From: Caballeronia grimmiae
GTDB taxonomy: Bacteria; Pseudomonadota; Gammaproteobacteria; Burkholderiales; Burkholderiaceae
Direction of reading: 5' to 3'
Assembly: GCF_000698555.1 (NCBI RefSeq)
Contig: NZ_JFHE01000006.1
Coordinates: 186,001-250,000, forward strand
DNA: 64,000 bases
Positions 27,150 through 35,960 of this stretch are shown here, in pieces. Each line of letters starts with the position of its first letter. The stretch's first letter is position 1. The translations under genes were made by a program, and so were the position numbers. The notes beneath the pieces were generated by a model. It worked only from the letters and a program-made list of their open reading frames with translations, searched no databases and was not told where the DNA came from.

Positions 27150-28000
27150 GCACCGCCACGTATCGCGTCCCGCTCGAAACCGGACGTGCCGCGCGGTGCG
27201 AAGCCTTGCGATTCGAGAACGTGACCTGCACGTTCGCCGGCAATGGCAAGCGAGCGCAGACCTACACCGCGGTATCCGAGGGAAACCTGACGATCGGCGA
27301 CGGCGAGTTCGTCTCGATCGTCGGCCCGACGGGTTGCGGCAAGTCCACGTTGCTCAACGTGGCCGCCGGCCTGACGCGGCCTTCGTCGGGCAGCCTGAGC
27401 GTGTTCGGCAAGAAGCTGACGCAAGGTCTGAATACGCAGGCAGCGTATCTGTTTCAGGTCGATGCGCTGATGCCCTGGAAGACGGCCGAAGAAAACATCG
27501 CCATCGGCCTTATTTTTCGGGGGGTGCCGCGTGACGAGGCGCTGAACGTCGCGCGTGGCTGGCTCGAGCGCGTGGGCCTGCATGGTCACGGGAAGAAGTA
27601 TCCGCATCAGCTGTCCGGGGGCATGCGCAAGCGCGCCGGACTGGCGCAGGCGCTGGCGCTCGATCCCCGCATCATCCTGATGGACGAACCGTTCAGCGCG
27701 CTCGATATCCAGACGCGCCACCTGATGGAAAACGAGCTGTTGCAACTGTGGTCGAACGACCGAAAGTCCGTGATGTTCGTGACTCACGATCTCGAAGAGG
27801 CGATCTCACTGTCCGACCGGGTGATCGTGTTGTCGGCGGGGCCGGGAACGCGGCCCATCGCCGAATTCGAGATCGACCTCGAACGGCCGCGTGAGATGTC
27901 GGAAATCCGGATGACGCAGCGTTTCCTTCAACTGCACACTCAGATCTGGGACGTGCTTCGAGACGAGGTCCTGAAAAGCTATGCGCGCAATCGAGTTTGA
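27146..28000 (+). CDS. ABC transporter ATPase, SsuB/TauB type
   Basis: A 284-residue nucleotide-binding subunit. Walker A G-P-T-G-C-G-K-S-T is at residues 60-68, the signature is L-S-G-G-M-R-K-R near 152, and Walker B I-I-L-M-D-E-P-F-S-A-L-D near 173. The H-loop follows in V-T-H-D-L-E-E-A-I. The signature is L-S-G-G-M, as in nitrate/sulfonate/taurine systems. The start overlaps the binding-protein gene by 4 bp, and the permease gene begins 20 bp before its end. Confidence 0.9.
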   Translation: MSTATYRVPLETGRAARCEALRFENVTCTFAGNGKRAQTYTAVSEGNLTIGDGEFVSIVGPTGCGKSTLLNVAAGLTRPSSGSLSVFGKKLTQGLNTQAAYLFQVDALMPWKTAEENIAIGLIFRGVPRDEALNVARGWLERVGLHGHGKKYPHQLSGGMRKRAGLAQALALDPRIILMDEPFSALDIQTRHLMENELLQLWSNDRKSVMFVTHDLEEAISLSDRVIVLSAGPGTRPIAEFEIDLERPREMSEIRMTQRFLQLHTQIWDVLRDEVLKSYARNRV

Positions 28001-28787
28001 CCCCAACAATCGTTTCGCCGTGCTGGCGACGCGGCTCGCCATTCTGTTCGGCGTCCTGTTCGTCTGGTGGCTCGGCACGTCGCAGAAATGGCTGTCGCCG
28101 TTCTTCTTCGGGGACCCGCTGGGCGTGGCGCGCCGCATCGTCGAATGGTTCGTGACGGGCTCAGTGTTCAGCCACCTGTACACGACGCTGCTCGAAACCC
28201 TGCTGGCGTTCGCCATCGGTACGGTTCTCGGACTGGGATGCGGGCTCTGGCTCGCGCTCAGCCCGTTTCTGGCTGTCGTGTTCGATCCCTTCATCAAGGC
28301 AATGAACTCGATGCCGCGTCTCATCTTTGCGCCGATTTTCGCGCTCTGGTTCGGACTCGGCATCTGGTCGAAGGTGGCGTTGGGTGTGACGCTGGTCTTC
28401 TTCGTCGTGTTCTTCAACGTGTTCCAGGGAGTGCGGGAGGTGAGCCCGACGGTGCTGTCCAACACCCGCATGCTCGGCGCGAACTCGCGTCAGTTGATGA
28501 GGCATGTCTATCTTCCTTCCGCGACGAGCTGGGTATTCTCGAGCCTGCATAACGCGATCGGCATCGCGTTCGTCGGCAGCGTGGTAGGCGAGTATCTCGG
28601 CTCGGAGAAGGGCGTGGGTTATCTGATTTTGCTGGCCGAAGGCGTGTTCGATATCAACTCGGTCATCGCGGGCATTCTGGTACTGACCGTGTTCGCTCTC
28701 GTGCTCGATACCGCCGTCTCGATGATCGAAGACTATCTGCTGCGCTGGCGGCCGGTGGCCGGGCAAACCGTTGCCGCAAGCGCCTGA
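27981..28787 (+). CDS. ABC transporter permease, SsuC/TauC type
   Basis: A 268-residue inner-membrane permease with about six hydrophobic helices. The cytoplasmic ATPase-docking loop appears at about residues 155-190 (L-G-A-N-S-R-Q-L-M-R-H-V-Y-L-P-S-A). It overlaps the ATPase gene by 20 bp, so translation is coupled. Only one permease gene is present, as expected for a homodimeric permease in this transporter class. Confidence 0.9.
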   Translation: MRAIEFDPNNRFAVLATRLAILFGVLFVWWLGTSQKWLSPFFFGDPLGVARRIVEWFVTGSVFSHLYTTLLETLLAFAIGTVLGLGCGLWLALSPFLAVVFDPFIKAMNSMPRLIFAPIFALWFGLGIWSKVALGVTLVFFVVFFNVFQGVREVSPTVLSNTRMLGANSRQLMRHVYLPSATSWVFSSLHNAIGIAFVGSVVGEYLGSEKGVGYLILLAEGVFDINSVIAGILVLTVFALVLDTAVSMIEDYLLRWRPVAGQTVAASA

Positions 28788-28828
28788 GTGCGTCATCGCG
28801 ATGACAAGCCAACTTTGAGGAAACGAAA

Positions 28829-29584
28829 TTGCAGACGAACACCATCAATCTGAAGGACCGCGTCGCGGTCGTGACCGGAGGCGCGCAAGGCATCGGGCTG
28901 GAGGTCGGACGCCGGTTGCTGGAATCGGGCGCGCGGCTCGTGATCTGGGACATCAATGCTGCGGGCGTCGAGCAGGCGCGTGGTCAGCTTGGCGAACACG
29001 AGGTTCACTTCGAGCGTGTCGACATCGCCGATTATGCGAGCGTTCAGGCGGCTGTCGCGAGCACGCTGAAAGCGGCGGGGCGCATCGATATTCTCATCAA
29101 TAACGCGGCGATCGTGGGACCGAATGCGCCCCTGATCGACTATCCGATCGGCGCGTGGAAGCAGGTGATGGACGTCGACCTCAACGGCACCTTTCATTGC
29201 TGCCGCGCCGTGGCGCCCGAAATGATCCGGCAGAACTACGGCCGCATCGTCAATCTTGCGTCGGTGGCGGGCAAGGAGGGAAATCCGAACGCCGCGGCCT
29301 ATAGCTCGGCCAAGGCTGCGGTCATCGCGATGACGAAATCGCTCGGCAAGGAACTGGCGCGTCACGACATCGCGGTCAATTGCGTCACGCCCGCCGTCGC
29401 CCGCACGCCCGGGGCGATGGAGCAGGCGCCCGAGCATATCGAGTACATGCTGGGCAAGATTCCGCGCGGGCGGTTCCTCGAACTCAACGAGGCCGCCGCG
29501 ATGATTGCCTGGCTTGCCAGCGAAGAGAATTCCTTCACTACCGCAGCGGTATTCGACCTGTCCGGCGGACGCGCCACCTACTGA
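28829..29584 (+). CDS. SDR-family NAD(P)-dependent dehydrogenase
   Basis: A 251-residue short-chain dehydrogenase with the cofactor motif T-G-G-A-Q-G-I-G at about 16-23 and N-N-A-A near 91. The catalytic S-V-A then Y-S-S-A-K-A-A set is near residues 145-164. TTG is the likely start, with GAGG nine bases upstream. Close placement ahead of the FAH-type hydrolase recalls the non-phosphorylative fucose/rhamnose routes. There an SDR oxidises 2-keto-3-deoxy acid to a 2,4-diketo acid that the FAH protein cleaves. Applying that to this cluster is inference. Confidence 0.87.
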   Translation: MQTNTINLKDRVAVVTGGAQGIGLEVGRRLLESGARLVIWDINAAGVEQARGQLGEHEVHFERVDIADYASVQAAVASTLKAAGRIDILINNAAIVGPNAPLIDYPIGAWKQVMDVDLNGTFHCCRAVAPEMIRQNYGRIVNLASVAGKEGNPNAAAYSSAKAAVIAMTKSLGKELARHDIAVNCVTPAVARTPGAMEQAPEHIEYMLGKIPRGRFLELNEAAAMIAWLASEENSFTTAAVFDLSGGRATY

Positions 29585-29599
29585 AGCGAGTATTCCTCC

Positions 29600-30442
29600 A
29601 TGAAGCTGTTACGTTACGGTTCACCGGGTCACGAAAAGCCCGGCCTTCTCGATGCGCAAGGACATATTCGCGACCTGTCGAATCATGTCGACGACATCGC
29701 GGGTGACGTCTTGCACCCCGAAAGCCTTGCCCGCCTCAAGGCGCTCGACGCCGCGTCGTTACCGCGCGTCGAAGGTAACCCGCGCATCGGCGCCTGCGTG
29801 GGCGGCACGCGCAAGTTCATCTGCATCGGCCTGAATTACTTCGATCATGCGGCGGAAACGGGCGCCACGGTGCCGCCTGAGCCGATCATCTTCATGAAGG
29901 CGACGAGCGCGATCACCGGTCCGAACGACGCGGTCGAGATTCCCCGCGGCTCATTCAAGACCGACTGGGAAGTCGAGTTGGGCGTCGTCATCGGCAAGAC
30001 CGCCAAGTACGTGAGCGAGGCCGATGCGATGAATCATGTCGCGGGCTACTGCGTCATCAACGATGTGTCCGAGCGCGCGTTTCAGGCGGAGCGCCAGGGC
30101 CAGTGGACGAAGGGGAAATCGGCGGATACGTTCGGCCCGACCGGTCCCTGGCTCGTGACCACGGACGAGATTCCCGATCCACAGTCGCTGCGGATGTGGC
30201 TGGAGGTCAACGGGCATCGTTACCAGAACGGCAGCACCATCACGATGGTGTACCGGGTGCCGCACCTGGTGTCCTATCTGTCGCGCTTCATGTCGTTGCA
30301 GCCTGGCGACATTATTTCGACCGGCACGCCGCCGGGCGTCGGCCTGGGGCAGAAGCCGCCGGTCTACCTGAAACCGGGCGATATCATGACGCTCGGTATC
30401 GAGGGACTGGGCCAGCAGCGCCAGCACGTCGTGCAGGGATGA
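29600..30442 (+). CDS. FAH-family hydrolase, 2,4-diketo-3-deoxy-acid hydrolase-like
   Basis: A 280-residue fumarylacetoacetate hydrolase-family enzyme that cleaves a C-C bond in an acylpyruvate-type acid. Key stretches are C-I-G-L-N-Y-F-D-H-A near residues 74-83, D-W-E-V-E-L-G-V-V-I-G near 119-129, which supplies acidic metal ligands, and S-T-G-T-P-P-G-V-G near 246. The N-terminal M-K-L-L-R-Y-G and overall pattern fit the group annotated as 2,4-diketo-3-deoxy-L-fuconate/rhamnonate hydrolase or ureidoglycolate lyase. It follows the SDR gene by 15 bp. Confidence 0.87.
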   Translation: MKLLRYGSPGHEKPGLLDAQGHIRDLSNHVDDIAGDVLHPESLARLKALDAASLPRVEGNPRIGACVGGTRKFICIGLNYFDHAAETGATVPPEPIIFMKATSAITGPNDAVEIPRGSFKTDWEVELGVVIGKTAKYVSEADAMNHVAGYCVINDVSERAFQAERQGQWTKGKSADTFGPTGPWLVTTDEIPDPQSLRMWLEVNGHRYQNGSTITMVYRVPHLVSYLSRFMSLQPGDIISTGTPPGVGLGQKPPVYLKPGDIMTLGIEGLGQQRQHVVQG

Positions 30443-30481
30443 ACACGGCGGGCCACGAATATTGCGAGGAGACAAACCATC

Positions 30482-31507
30482 GTGACAGTGCTTGGGCGTC
30501 GAGTATTGATCGCACTGGCCGCTTTCGCGGTCGCCTCGAATGCGGCGGCTGCCAGCGCCGCGCCGGCTCCGGAGAAGCCCCGGCTCCATCTGGCTGCGGC
30601 GGGCGTCGGCTTTCCTTACCTGCCCTTCGTCATCGCGGACAGCCGGGGATACTTCAAACAAGCCGGGCTTGACGTCGAGATCGGCGTGTTCAGCGGCGGC
30701 GCGAAGGCGCTCCAGGCGATGATGGGCGGCAGCGCCGATATCGTCGCCGGCGCCTACTCGAACACCATCACCATGGCCGCCAAAGGACAGAAGCTGGTCT
30801 CGTTCGTGACGCTGGCTTCGTGCCCCGGCTGGGTGTTCGGCGCGACGCGGGCAAGCCACGGCAAGATCAGGACTTATGCGGACCTCAAAGGGATGCGCAT
30901 CGGCGTGAGCTCGCCGGGGTCGAGCTTTCACATGGGCGTGAACTACCTGCTGAGCAAGGCCGGTGTGAAGCCGGGCGACGTATCCATCATCGGCGTCGGC
31001 TCTTCCGCGGGCGCGATCGCCGCGGCGCGCAGCGGTCAGATCGACGCCCTGATGAGCAACGATCCGGTCGCGACCGTGCTTCAGGGCAGCGGCGACCTGT
31101 TTCCACTGGCCGTGATGCGAGATCCGGCTGGTACGCGCGACACCCTGGGCGGTGACTATCCGGAGGCGGCCATCTATACGACGAGGGACTTTCTCGTCAA
31201 GTATCCGAACACCGTGCAGGCGGTGACGAACGCCGTTATCGAGGCCGAGCGCTGGATGGCGCATGCGACGCCCGAGCAAGTGGCGGCCGCCGTGCCGAAG
31301 CAATATGCGCTTGCCGACAAAGACGTGTTCGCGCGTGCCTATGCCAACATGCAGAGCTGCATTTCGCGCGACGGCCTGATGACGGATGCCGCCGCGCATA
31401 CGGTGCACGATGTCCTGACCGCATTCGATCCGGACATCGGCAAGGCGTCGATCGATCTGAAGGCGACGTACGACAATCGTTTCGTCGAGAACGCGAACAA
31501 GCGCTGA
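30482..31507 (+). CDS. ABC transporter periplasmic binding protein, SsuA/TauA/NMT1 type (copy 2)
   Basis: A 341-residue exported binding protein, paralogous to the one at 26124 and exactly equal in length. Both share Y-L-P, R-G-Y-F-K, F-S-G-G and A-G-A-Y-S-N-T-I-T-M, the C-P-G-W region, the R-I-G-V-S-x-P-G-S-S-x-H-M block and N-R-F-V near the end. A signal peptide spans about residues 1-27. The GTG start has GAGGAGA upstream. No second ATPase or permease accompanies it, so it probably docks on the same transporter and widens substrate range. Confidence 0.86.
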   Translation: MTVLGRRVLIALAAFAVASNAAAASAAPAPEKPRLHLAAAGVGFPYLPFVIADSRGYFKQAGLDVEIGVFSGGAKALQAMMGGSADIVAGAYSNTITMAAKGQKLVSFVTLASCPGWVFGATRASHGKIRTYADLKGMRIGVSSPGSSFHMGVNYLLSKAGVKPGDVSIIGVGSSAGAIAAARSGQIDALMSNDPVATVLQGSGDLFPLAVMRDPAGTRDTLGGDYPEAAIYTTRDFLVKYPNTVQAVTNAVIEAERWMAHATPEQVAAAVPKQYALADKDVFARAYANMQSCISRDGLMTDAAAHTVHDVLTAFDPDIGKASIDLKATYDNRFVENANKR

Positions 31508-31523
31508 ACGGAGGAGGCTGAGC

Positions 31524-32447
31524 ATGAAGAGCGACGTCCGCATCCTGGCAGAAGGCTTGAAGTTCCCCGAAGGGCCCGTGGCGATGCCCGATGGCTCGGT
31601 GGTGCTCGTCGAAATCGAGCGTGAGACCGTCAGCCGCGTCTCTGCCGACGGGACGGTAGAGGTGCTCGCAGAAGTGGGCGGAGGGCCCAACGGCCTTGCG
31701 CTAGGACCTGACGGCGCTTTCTATATCTGCAACAACGGCGGCTTTCTCTTTCGCACCGTGGCCGGGCTGAACCGCACGCGACCGGGTGTTCATCCCGACT
31801 ATACGAGCGGGCGGATCGAACGCTTCGACCCGGATACGGGCGCGCTGACGACGCTCTACGACCGTTGTGGCGACTATCCGTTGTGCGGTCCTAACGATAT
31901 CGTGTTCGACCATGAGGGCGGCTTCTATTTCACCGATTTCGGCAAGAACCGGCTGCGCGATCGCGATCACGCCGGTCTCTATTACGGACGAGCCGACGGA
32001 TCGACGATCGTCGAAGTTGCTTATCCGCTCACCACGGCGAACGGCGTGGGCCTGTCGCCGGACGACCGCGTCGTCTATGTGGCCGAAACTGAAACGGCGC
32101 GCTTATGGGCTTTCGACCTGGACGCCCCGGGCAGGGCGCGCAAGCATCCTTATCCGTCTCCGCACGGCGGGCGTCTCGTGTGCGGACTGCCGGGCTACCA
32201 GCGCTTCGACAGTCTGGCCGTCGACGCGGAAGGGAACATCTGCGTGGCGACGCTGGTGACAGGATGCATTACCGTCGTCGCGCCGACCGGCGAGGTGTTG
32301 CGGCAAGTGATGGTGCCGGACGGCATGGTGACGAACATCTGTTTCGGCGGCGCGGACATGAAAACCGCCTATGTCACGATGTCCGGCACAGGGCGCCTGG
32401 GCGCATTGTCATGGCCGCAAGCGGGGCTGAAGCTCGCCTATTCCTGA
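31524..32447 (+). CDS. SMP-30/gluconolactonase family protein
   Basis: A 307-residue six-bladed propeller lactonase. Metal-binding and family stretches are F-P-E-G-P-V-A (about 14-20, with the Glu ligand), G-G-P-N-G-L-A near 55 and G-P-N-D-I-V-F-D near 121. T-A-N-G-V-G-L-S-P-D near 171 and F-D-S-L-A-V-D near 229 follow. It would open a sugar lactone or similar ester. GGAGG lies 9 bp before the ATG. It closes the plus-strand cluster, and its end overlaps the convergent LysR gene by 10 bp. Confidence 0.87.
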   Translation: MKSDVRILAEGLKFPEGPVAMPDGSVVLVEIERETVSRVSADGTVEVLAEVGGGPNGLALGPDGAFYICNNGGFLFRTVAGLNRTRPGVHPDYTSGRIERFDPDTGALTTLYDRCGDYPLCGPNDIVFDHEGGFYFTDFGKNRLRDRDHAGLYYGRADGSTIVEVAYPLTTANGVGLSPDDRVVYVAETETARLWAFDLDAPGRARKHPYPSPHGGRLVCGLPGYQRFDSLAVDAEGNICVATLVTGCITVVAPTGEVLRQVMVPDGMVTNICFGGADMKTAYVTMSGTGRLGALSWPQAGLKLAYS

Positions 32448-33367
32448 TTGCCGGGCTGATGCTGCGCACTGGCGAGCAAGTGCTTAAGAAACAGGTGGAC
32501 TGGCGCGGGAAGCGACTCGGCCTCGCGTACGCAGATTTTCCAGTGGCGCACGGCCCAGGGCTCGTCCAGCAATACGGCGACGAGCGGCGCCGAGCTGACG
32601 TAACGTTCGGCGTGATGTTCCGGCACCAGACCGACGCCGAGCCTCGCTTCGACCATGCTGCGTACCGGCTCGAAGCCGTTGACGCGAATGGAGAGCTTGA
32701 GCGGATGGTCGAGGTCCGCCGCCGCGCGCAGCACGAGCGAGTTCAAGAAGCTGCCTTCTTGCGGTCCCACCAGCGGATATTCGGCCACTTCGCGGAATTT
32801 CACCCGGCCCGCGTGACCGAGCGGGTGATCGGGCGGCATGATGACGACGAGCCGGTCGCTACGGTAGGGGTAGACCTGCAGGCCGGCAGCGACGGTCGTG
32901 CCGCCGAACACGCCAATATCGGCAGTGTTCTCGGCGACGGCGCGCACGACGGCGGGACTCAGGCTCTCTTGCAGATCGATGCGCAAGGCCGGATGCCGGT
33001 CGAGAAACACGCGGATGTCATTGGCAATGTACTGGACGATGGTCGAAAGGCTGGCATGCAGCCGGATCTGACCGCGCACGCCCTCGGCATGGTCGAGCAG
33101 TTCGCTTTCCATTTGCTGGATGTCGAGCAGAAGCGTCCGTGCGTGTTGCAGCAGCGCGGCGGCCGCGACGGTCAGTTCCAGACCTTTGTTGCTGCGGACG
33201 AACAGCGCGGTCTTGAGGGTATCCTCGAGCTGGGACATGCGCTTGCTGATGGCCGACGGCGCAATGTTCTCGAATTCCGCTGCCCGCGCGATGCTGCCGT
33301 GTTCGCAGACGGCGACGAAAAGCCTCAGCGAGTGAAGGTCGAAACGCAAGTTTGTCTCCCGGGACAC
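32438..33367 (-). CDS. LysR family transcriptional regulator
   Basis: A 309-residue LysR protein. The helix-turn-helix is at about 8-66: L-R-L-F-V-A-V-C-E-H-G-S-I-A-R-A-A, I-A-P-S-A-I-S-K-R. The effector domain occupies about 92-295. It converges on the end of the leuC-to-lactonase cluster and is the only regulator near it, so it is the likely controller of that cluster, acting at a distance on the promoter before 22880 (inference). Confidence 0.87.
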   Translation of the reverse strand: MSRETNLRFDLHSLRLFVAVCEHGSIARAAEFENIAPSAISKRMSQLEDTLKTALFVRSNKGLELTVAAAALLQHARTLLLDIQQMESELLDHAEGVRGQIRLHASLSTIVQYIANDIRVFLDRHPALRIDLQESLSPAVVRAVAENTADIGVFGGTTVAAGLQVYPYRSDRLVVIMPPDHPLGHAGRVKFREVAEYPLVGPQEGSFLNSLVLRAAADLDHPLKLSIRVNGFEPVRSMVEARLGVGLVPEHHAERYVSSAPLVAVLLDEPWAVRHWKICVREAESLPAPVHLFLKHLLASAQHQPGNQE

Positions 33368-33471
33368 GTGTCGTGAAAAGGTGAGTCCAGGCTTGGGTAT
33401 TGGACGAACTTCTGAAAACGTTCACCCTTTCTTGTACGTGTACTTGTACTTTAACCGCGAAGGGCGGCGCA

Positions 33472-33768
33472 TTAGCGGCCTGTGTCGAGCAGCCACGGTG
33501 GAATGTCGCGTACACCGTTGAGGACTCGCCATACTTCAACGTGATCTCTGCGATCCACATAGAAAACAACATGCAGATAGCGTTTGAGTAAACAGGATAT
33601 CAGCCCTGGCAGGCCAGGCTCATAGCCGTACCGCGGTGAGCCAATGGAAGGATTTCTACCCAAGCGCCGGTAGGCATCTTCGAGTGCAGCGATGAAGCCC
33701 AGCGCAGCCTTCCCGGATTCTTCGTCGAAGAAGTAATAGTCGATTCCAACTTCGACATCATCCGGTTG
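33472..33768 (-). pseudogene. ParE/RelE-type toxin remnant without a start
   Basis: An open minus-strand frame of 99 codons reads like the C-terminal part of a ParE toxin. It has D-D-V-E-V-G-I-D-Y-Y, A-L-G-F-I-A-A-L-E-D-A-Y-R-R-L, G-S-P-R-Y, and the typical R-Y-L-H-V-V-F-Y-V-D-R-R-D-H-V-E-V-W-R-V-L-N-G-V-R-D-I-P. Upstream, a TAA in frame at 33769-33771 cuts off the first dozen or so residues and no ATG lies in frame. I see no antitoxin gene ahead of it. A TTG at 33663 could start a shorter product, but that would lack the first helices. Confidence 0.65.
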
Positions 33769-34066
33769 TTATCGTCAAAGGATTGGCTCGAAGCTTAATC
33801 GAGTTCCTCCACCCCAAGCTCGATGGGATGTCATTTTTGCCACGTCATCGAATTGCTACTCCCAATCGCGCACCTCGGCAACGTCATGCATCGCGCTTCG
33901 CCGCGCACGCGATTATGTAACCATTCGTTACCCACTGAATCCGTCCTCGAAACGTTTCCGTATCAGTGACCGAGAGCGGCCCGCGCTGCTTTCCTGTTCC
34001 TGGTGCGTCGGGCCATGCGCGAATGGCCCGAACCGGCACCGCCAACGTAACTCCAGGGAGACGGAC
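33769..34066. promoter_or_regulatory. Leader region of the ferritin-like gene, with inverted repeat
   Basis: About 300 bp with no supported gene. GTAAC-N5-GTTAC at 33917-33931 is a short inverted repeat, with CGTC at 33942-33945. TGTAACC followed by CGTC resembles an ECF-type promoter, though the 19-bp spacer is longer than usual. A GGGAG ribosome site stands before the ATG at 34067. Confidence 0.35.
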
Positions 34067-35041
34067 ATGGCTGACAAACTTGCACTGACCGATGTACTCG
34101 ACCGGCGCGTCGAGCGCCGTGAGAAACGCCGCCAATTCTTTCGAAGTGCCGGCGGCTTGGGGCTTGGGCTAGTGGGCGGTACGATCCTTGGCGCATGCGG
34201 CGGTGGTTCGGGAGACAGCGCGCAGGCGGCGACCGGGCCGACCGACGCCGAGATCCTCAACTTTGCGTTGAACCTCGAGTATCTGGAGGCGACCTTTTAT
34301 GCATATGCGACGACCGGGGCCGGCCTTCCTTCGAACCTGGTAAGCGGAACCGGCACTCCGGGCAAGGTTGTTCCCGGCCAGCAGGTCCCTTTCTCGGACC
34401 CCGTCGTGGCCGCCTACGCTCGCGAGATCGCCAAGGATGAGCTTGAACATGTGGCTTTCTTGCGCAGCGCGCTGGGCGGCGCTGCAGTCGCCATGCCTTC
34501 ACTTGATGTGGGCGGGACCGACCCCAACGGGGCATTCTCCGTCGCAGCGCAAGCAGCCGGTCTTGCGCCAGCTGGAACCGCGTTTAATCCATATCTCAAC
34601 GACAATAATTTCCTTTTGGGGGCTTTCATCTTTGAAGATGTCGGGGTGACGGCATATAAGGGCGCGTCACCGCTCATCACCAATAAGACCTACCTGGAAG
34701 CTGCTGCCGGTATTCTTGCTGCCGAGGCCTATCATGCAGGGCTTGTCAGAACCGTTCTTTACTCAAAAGGCATGCAGACGCCAAGCCTCGTGACCGCAAC
34801 GCAAGCGATCTCCGATGCACGCGATTCGCTGGATTCGTCTAGTGACGTGGACCAGGGTATTGCGGGCGCGAATACTCAGGTCTCGAATATCGTTCCGCTA
34901 GATAACAACGGCATTGCTTTCAGTCGTAGTTACGACGATGTACTCAACATTGTCTATTTGAACAAGGGCGCAGTCTCGCAGGGAGGCTTCTTCCCGGCGG
35001 GTGTGAATGGCACGCTTCACATGAGCAGTGCTTTCGCTTAA
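34067..35041 (+). CDS. Tat-exported ferritin-like domain protein
   Basis: A 324-residue exported protein. Residues about 17-48 form a long signal with R-R-E-K-R-R-Q-F-F-R-S-A-G-G, a near-consensus twin-arginine motif, then a glycine-rich hydrophobic stretch and a cysteine (G-A-C-G-G). The body is a PF13668-like ferritin four-helix domain: N-L-E-Y-L-E-A-T-F-Y near 70, K-D-E-L-E-H-V near 124 and A-A-E-A-Y-H-A-G near 220 carry the Glu/His ligands. Role unknown; members occur with ECF sigma factors in stress loci. Base composition is lower in GC than the neighbours. Confidence 0.82.
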   Translation: MADKLALTDVLDRRVERREKRRQFFRSAGGLGLGLVGGTILGACGGGSGDSAQAATGPTDAEILNFALNLEYLEATFYAYATTGAGLPSNLVSGTGTPGKVVPGQQVPFSDPVVAAYAREIAKDELEHVAFLRSALGGAAVAMPSLDVGGTDPNGAFSVAAQAAGLAPAGTAFNPYLNDNNFLLGAFIFEDVGVTAYKGASPLITNKTYLEAAAGILAAEAYHAGLVRTVLYSKGMQTPSLVTATQAISDARDSLDSSSDVDQGIAGANTQVSNIVPLDNNGIAFSRSYDDVLNIVYLNKGAVSQGGFFPAGVNGTLHMSSAFA

Positions 35042-35354
35042 CGGTGATATGCATCCGTCGACTGAGGATCGCGAGAGTGCCTGGCGCTCGTTTCCTGTCG
35101 GTCGACTCAACGAATTCTCGTGGGCATATGAGACCCGGGGCGCTTTTAGCGGCGTCTTGGCCCATTCGGCTCAGGCCTCCACGCGGAGTGACCTCGATCG
35201 CGGCGCGCGTCAATGATCTGGACGATTGCCAAACTGCGCCGATGCCCGCGGTCGTCCGAGAGAACTATATCTTTGCAGTCGCAAGAGATACTGATAAGGC
35301 GCAGTGCTATATTGCGCGTCATACGAGCTAAACGAACCCCGACGCAACTTGCCG

Positions 35355-35960
35355 ATGACGGACACGACCTCAGGCAGCGCCGCAGACCCCGACGCCTACT
35401 TTCAGGACGACGTCGAAGCCCAGCGCCGGGAACGCTTGAACCGGATGCTCCTAAGTGCGGCGACAGGCGACGAGCGAGCTTTCGCCGAACTGTATCGCGC
35501 GACCTCCGCGCGCGTCTTTGGTGTAATCGTGCGCATGATCCAGGACCGAGGCGAAGCCGAGGACATCCTGCAGGAGGTCTACGTTACAGCGTGGCGCCGT
35601 GCGGATTCCTTCGACCCGGCGCGCGGCAGCGCCGTCACCTGGCTTCTCACCGTCGGTCGCAACCGCACGATCGACCGCTTGCGGCAGCATCGCGACGAAC
35701 TGTTCACCGAATACGACGCAACTGAAGTCGCCGATGAGGCTCCGACGCCAGCGGTCGTGGCGCAATCGAGCGAGGAACGGCGGCGGCTGGAAGACTGTCT
35801 GGATCTACTCGAGCCACAACAGAAAAAGGCGATTCGTGAGGCGTTCTTCACCGGCGCGACGTATAACGAACTGGCACAGCGCCTCGCTGTGCCGCTTGGC
35901 ACGATGAAAAGCTGGATCCGCCGCAGCTTGATGCAACTCAAGGCCTGCCTCACACGATGA
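35355..35960 (+). CDS. ECF-type RNA polymerase sigma factor
   Basis: A 201-residue extracytoplasmic-function sigma factor. Region 2 is at about 35-100: F-A-E-L-Y-R-A-T-S, D-I-L-Q-E-V-Y-V-T-A-W-R and W-L-L-T-V-G-R-N-R-T-I-D-R-L-R. Region 4 is at about 135-195: A-I-R-E-A-F-F-T-G-A-T-Y-N-E-L-A-Q-R-L and P-L-G-T-M-K-S-W-I-R-R. Its end overlaps the next gene by 4 bp (ATGA), the usual sigma/anti-sigma coupling. The pattern is SigK-like. Confidence 0.92.
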   Translation: MTDTTSGSAADPDAYFQDDVEAQRRERLNRMLLSAATGDERAFAELYRATSARVFGVIVRMIQDRGEAEDILQEVYVTAWRRADSFDPARGSAVTWLLTVGRNRTIDRLRQHRDELFTEYDATEVADEAPTPAVVAQSSEERRRLEDCLDLLEPQQKKAIREAFFTGATYNELAQRLAVPLGTMKSWIRRSLMQLKACLTR

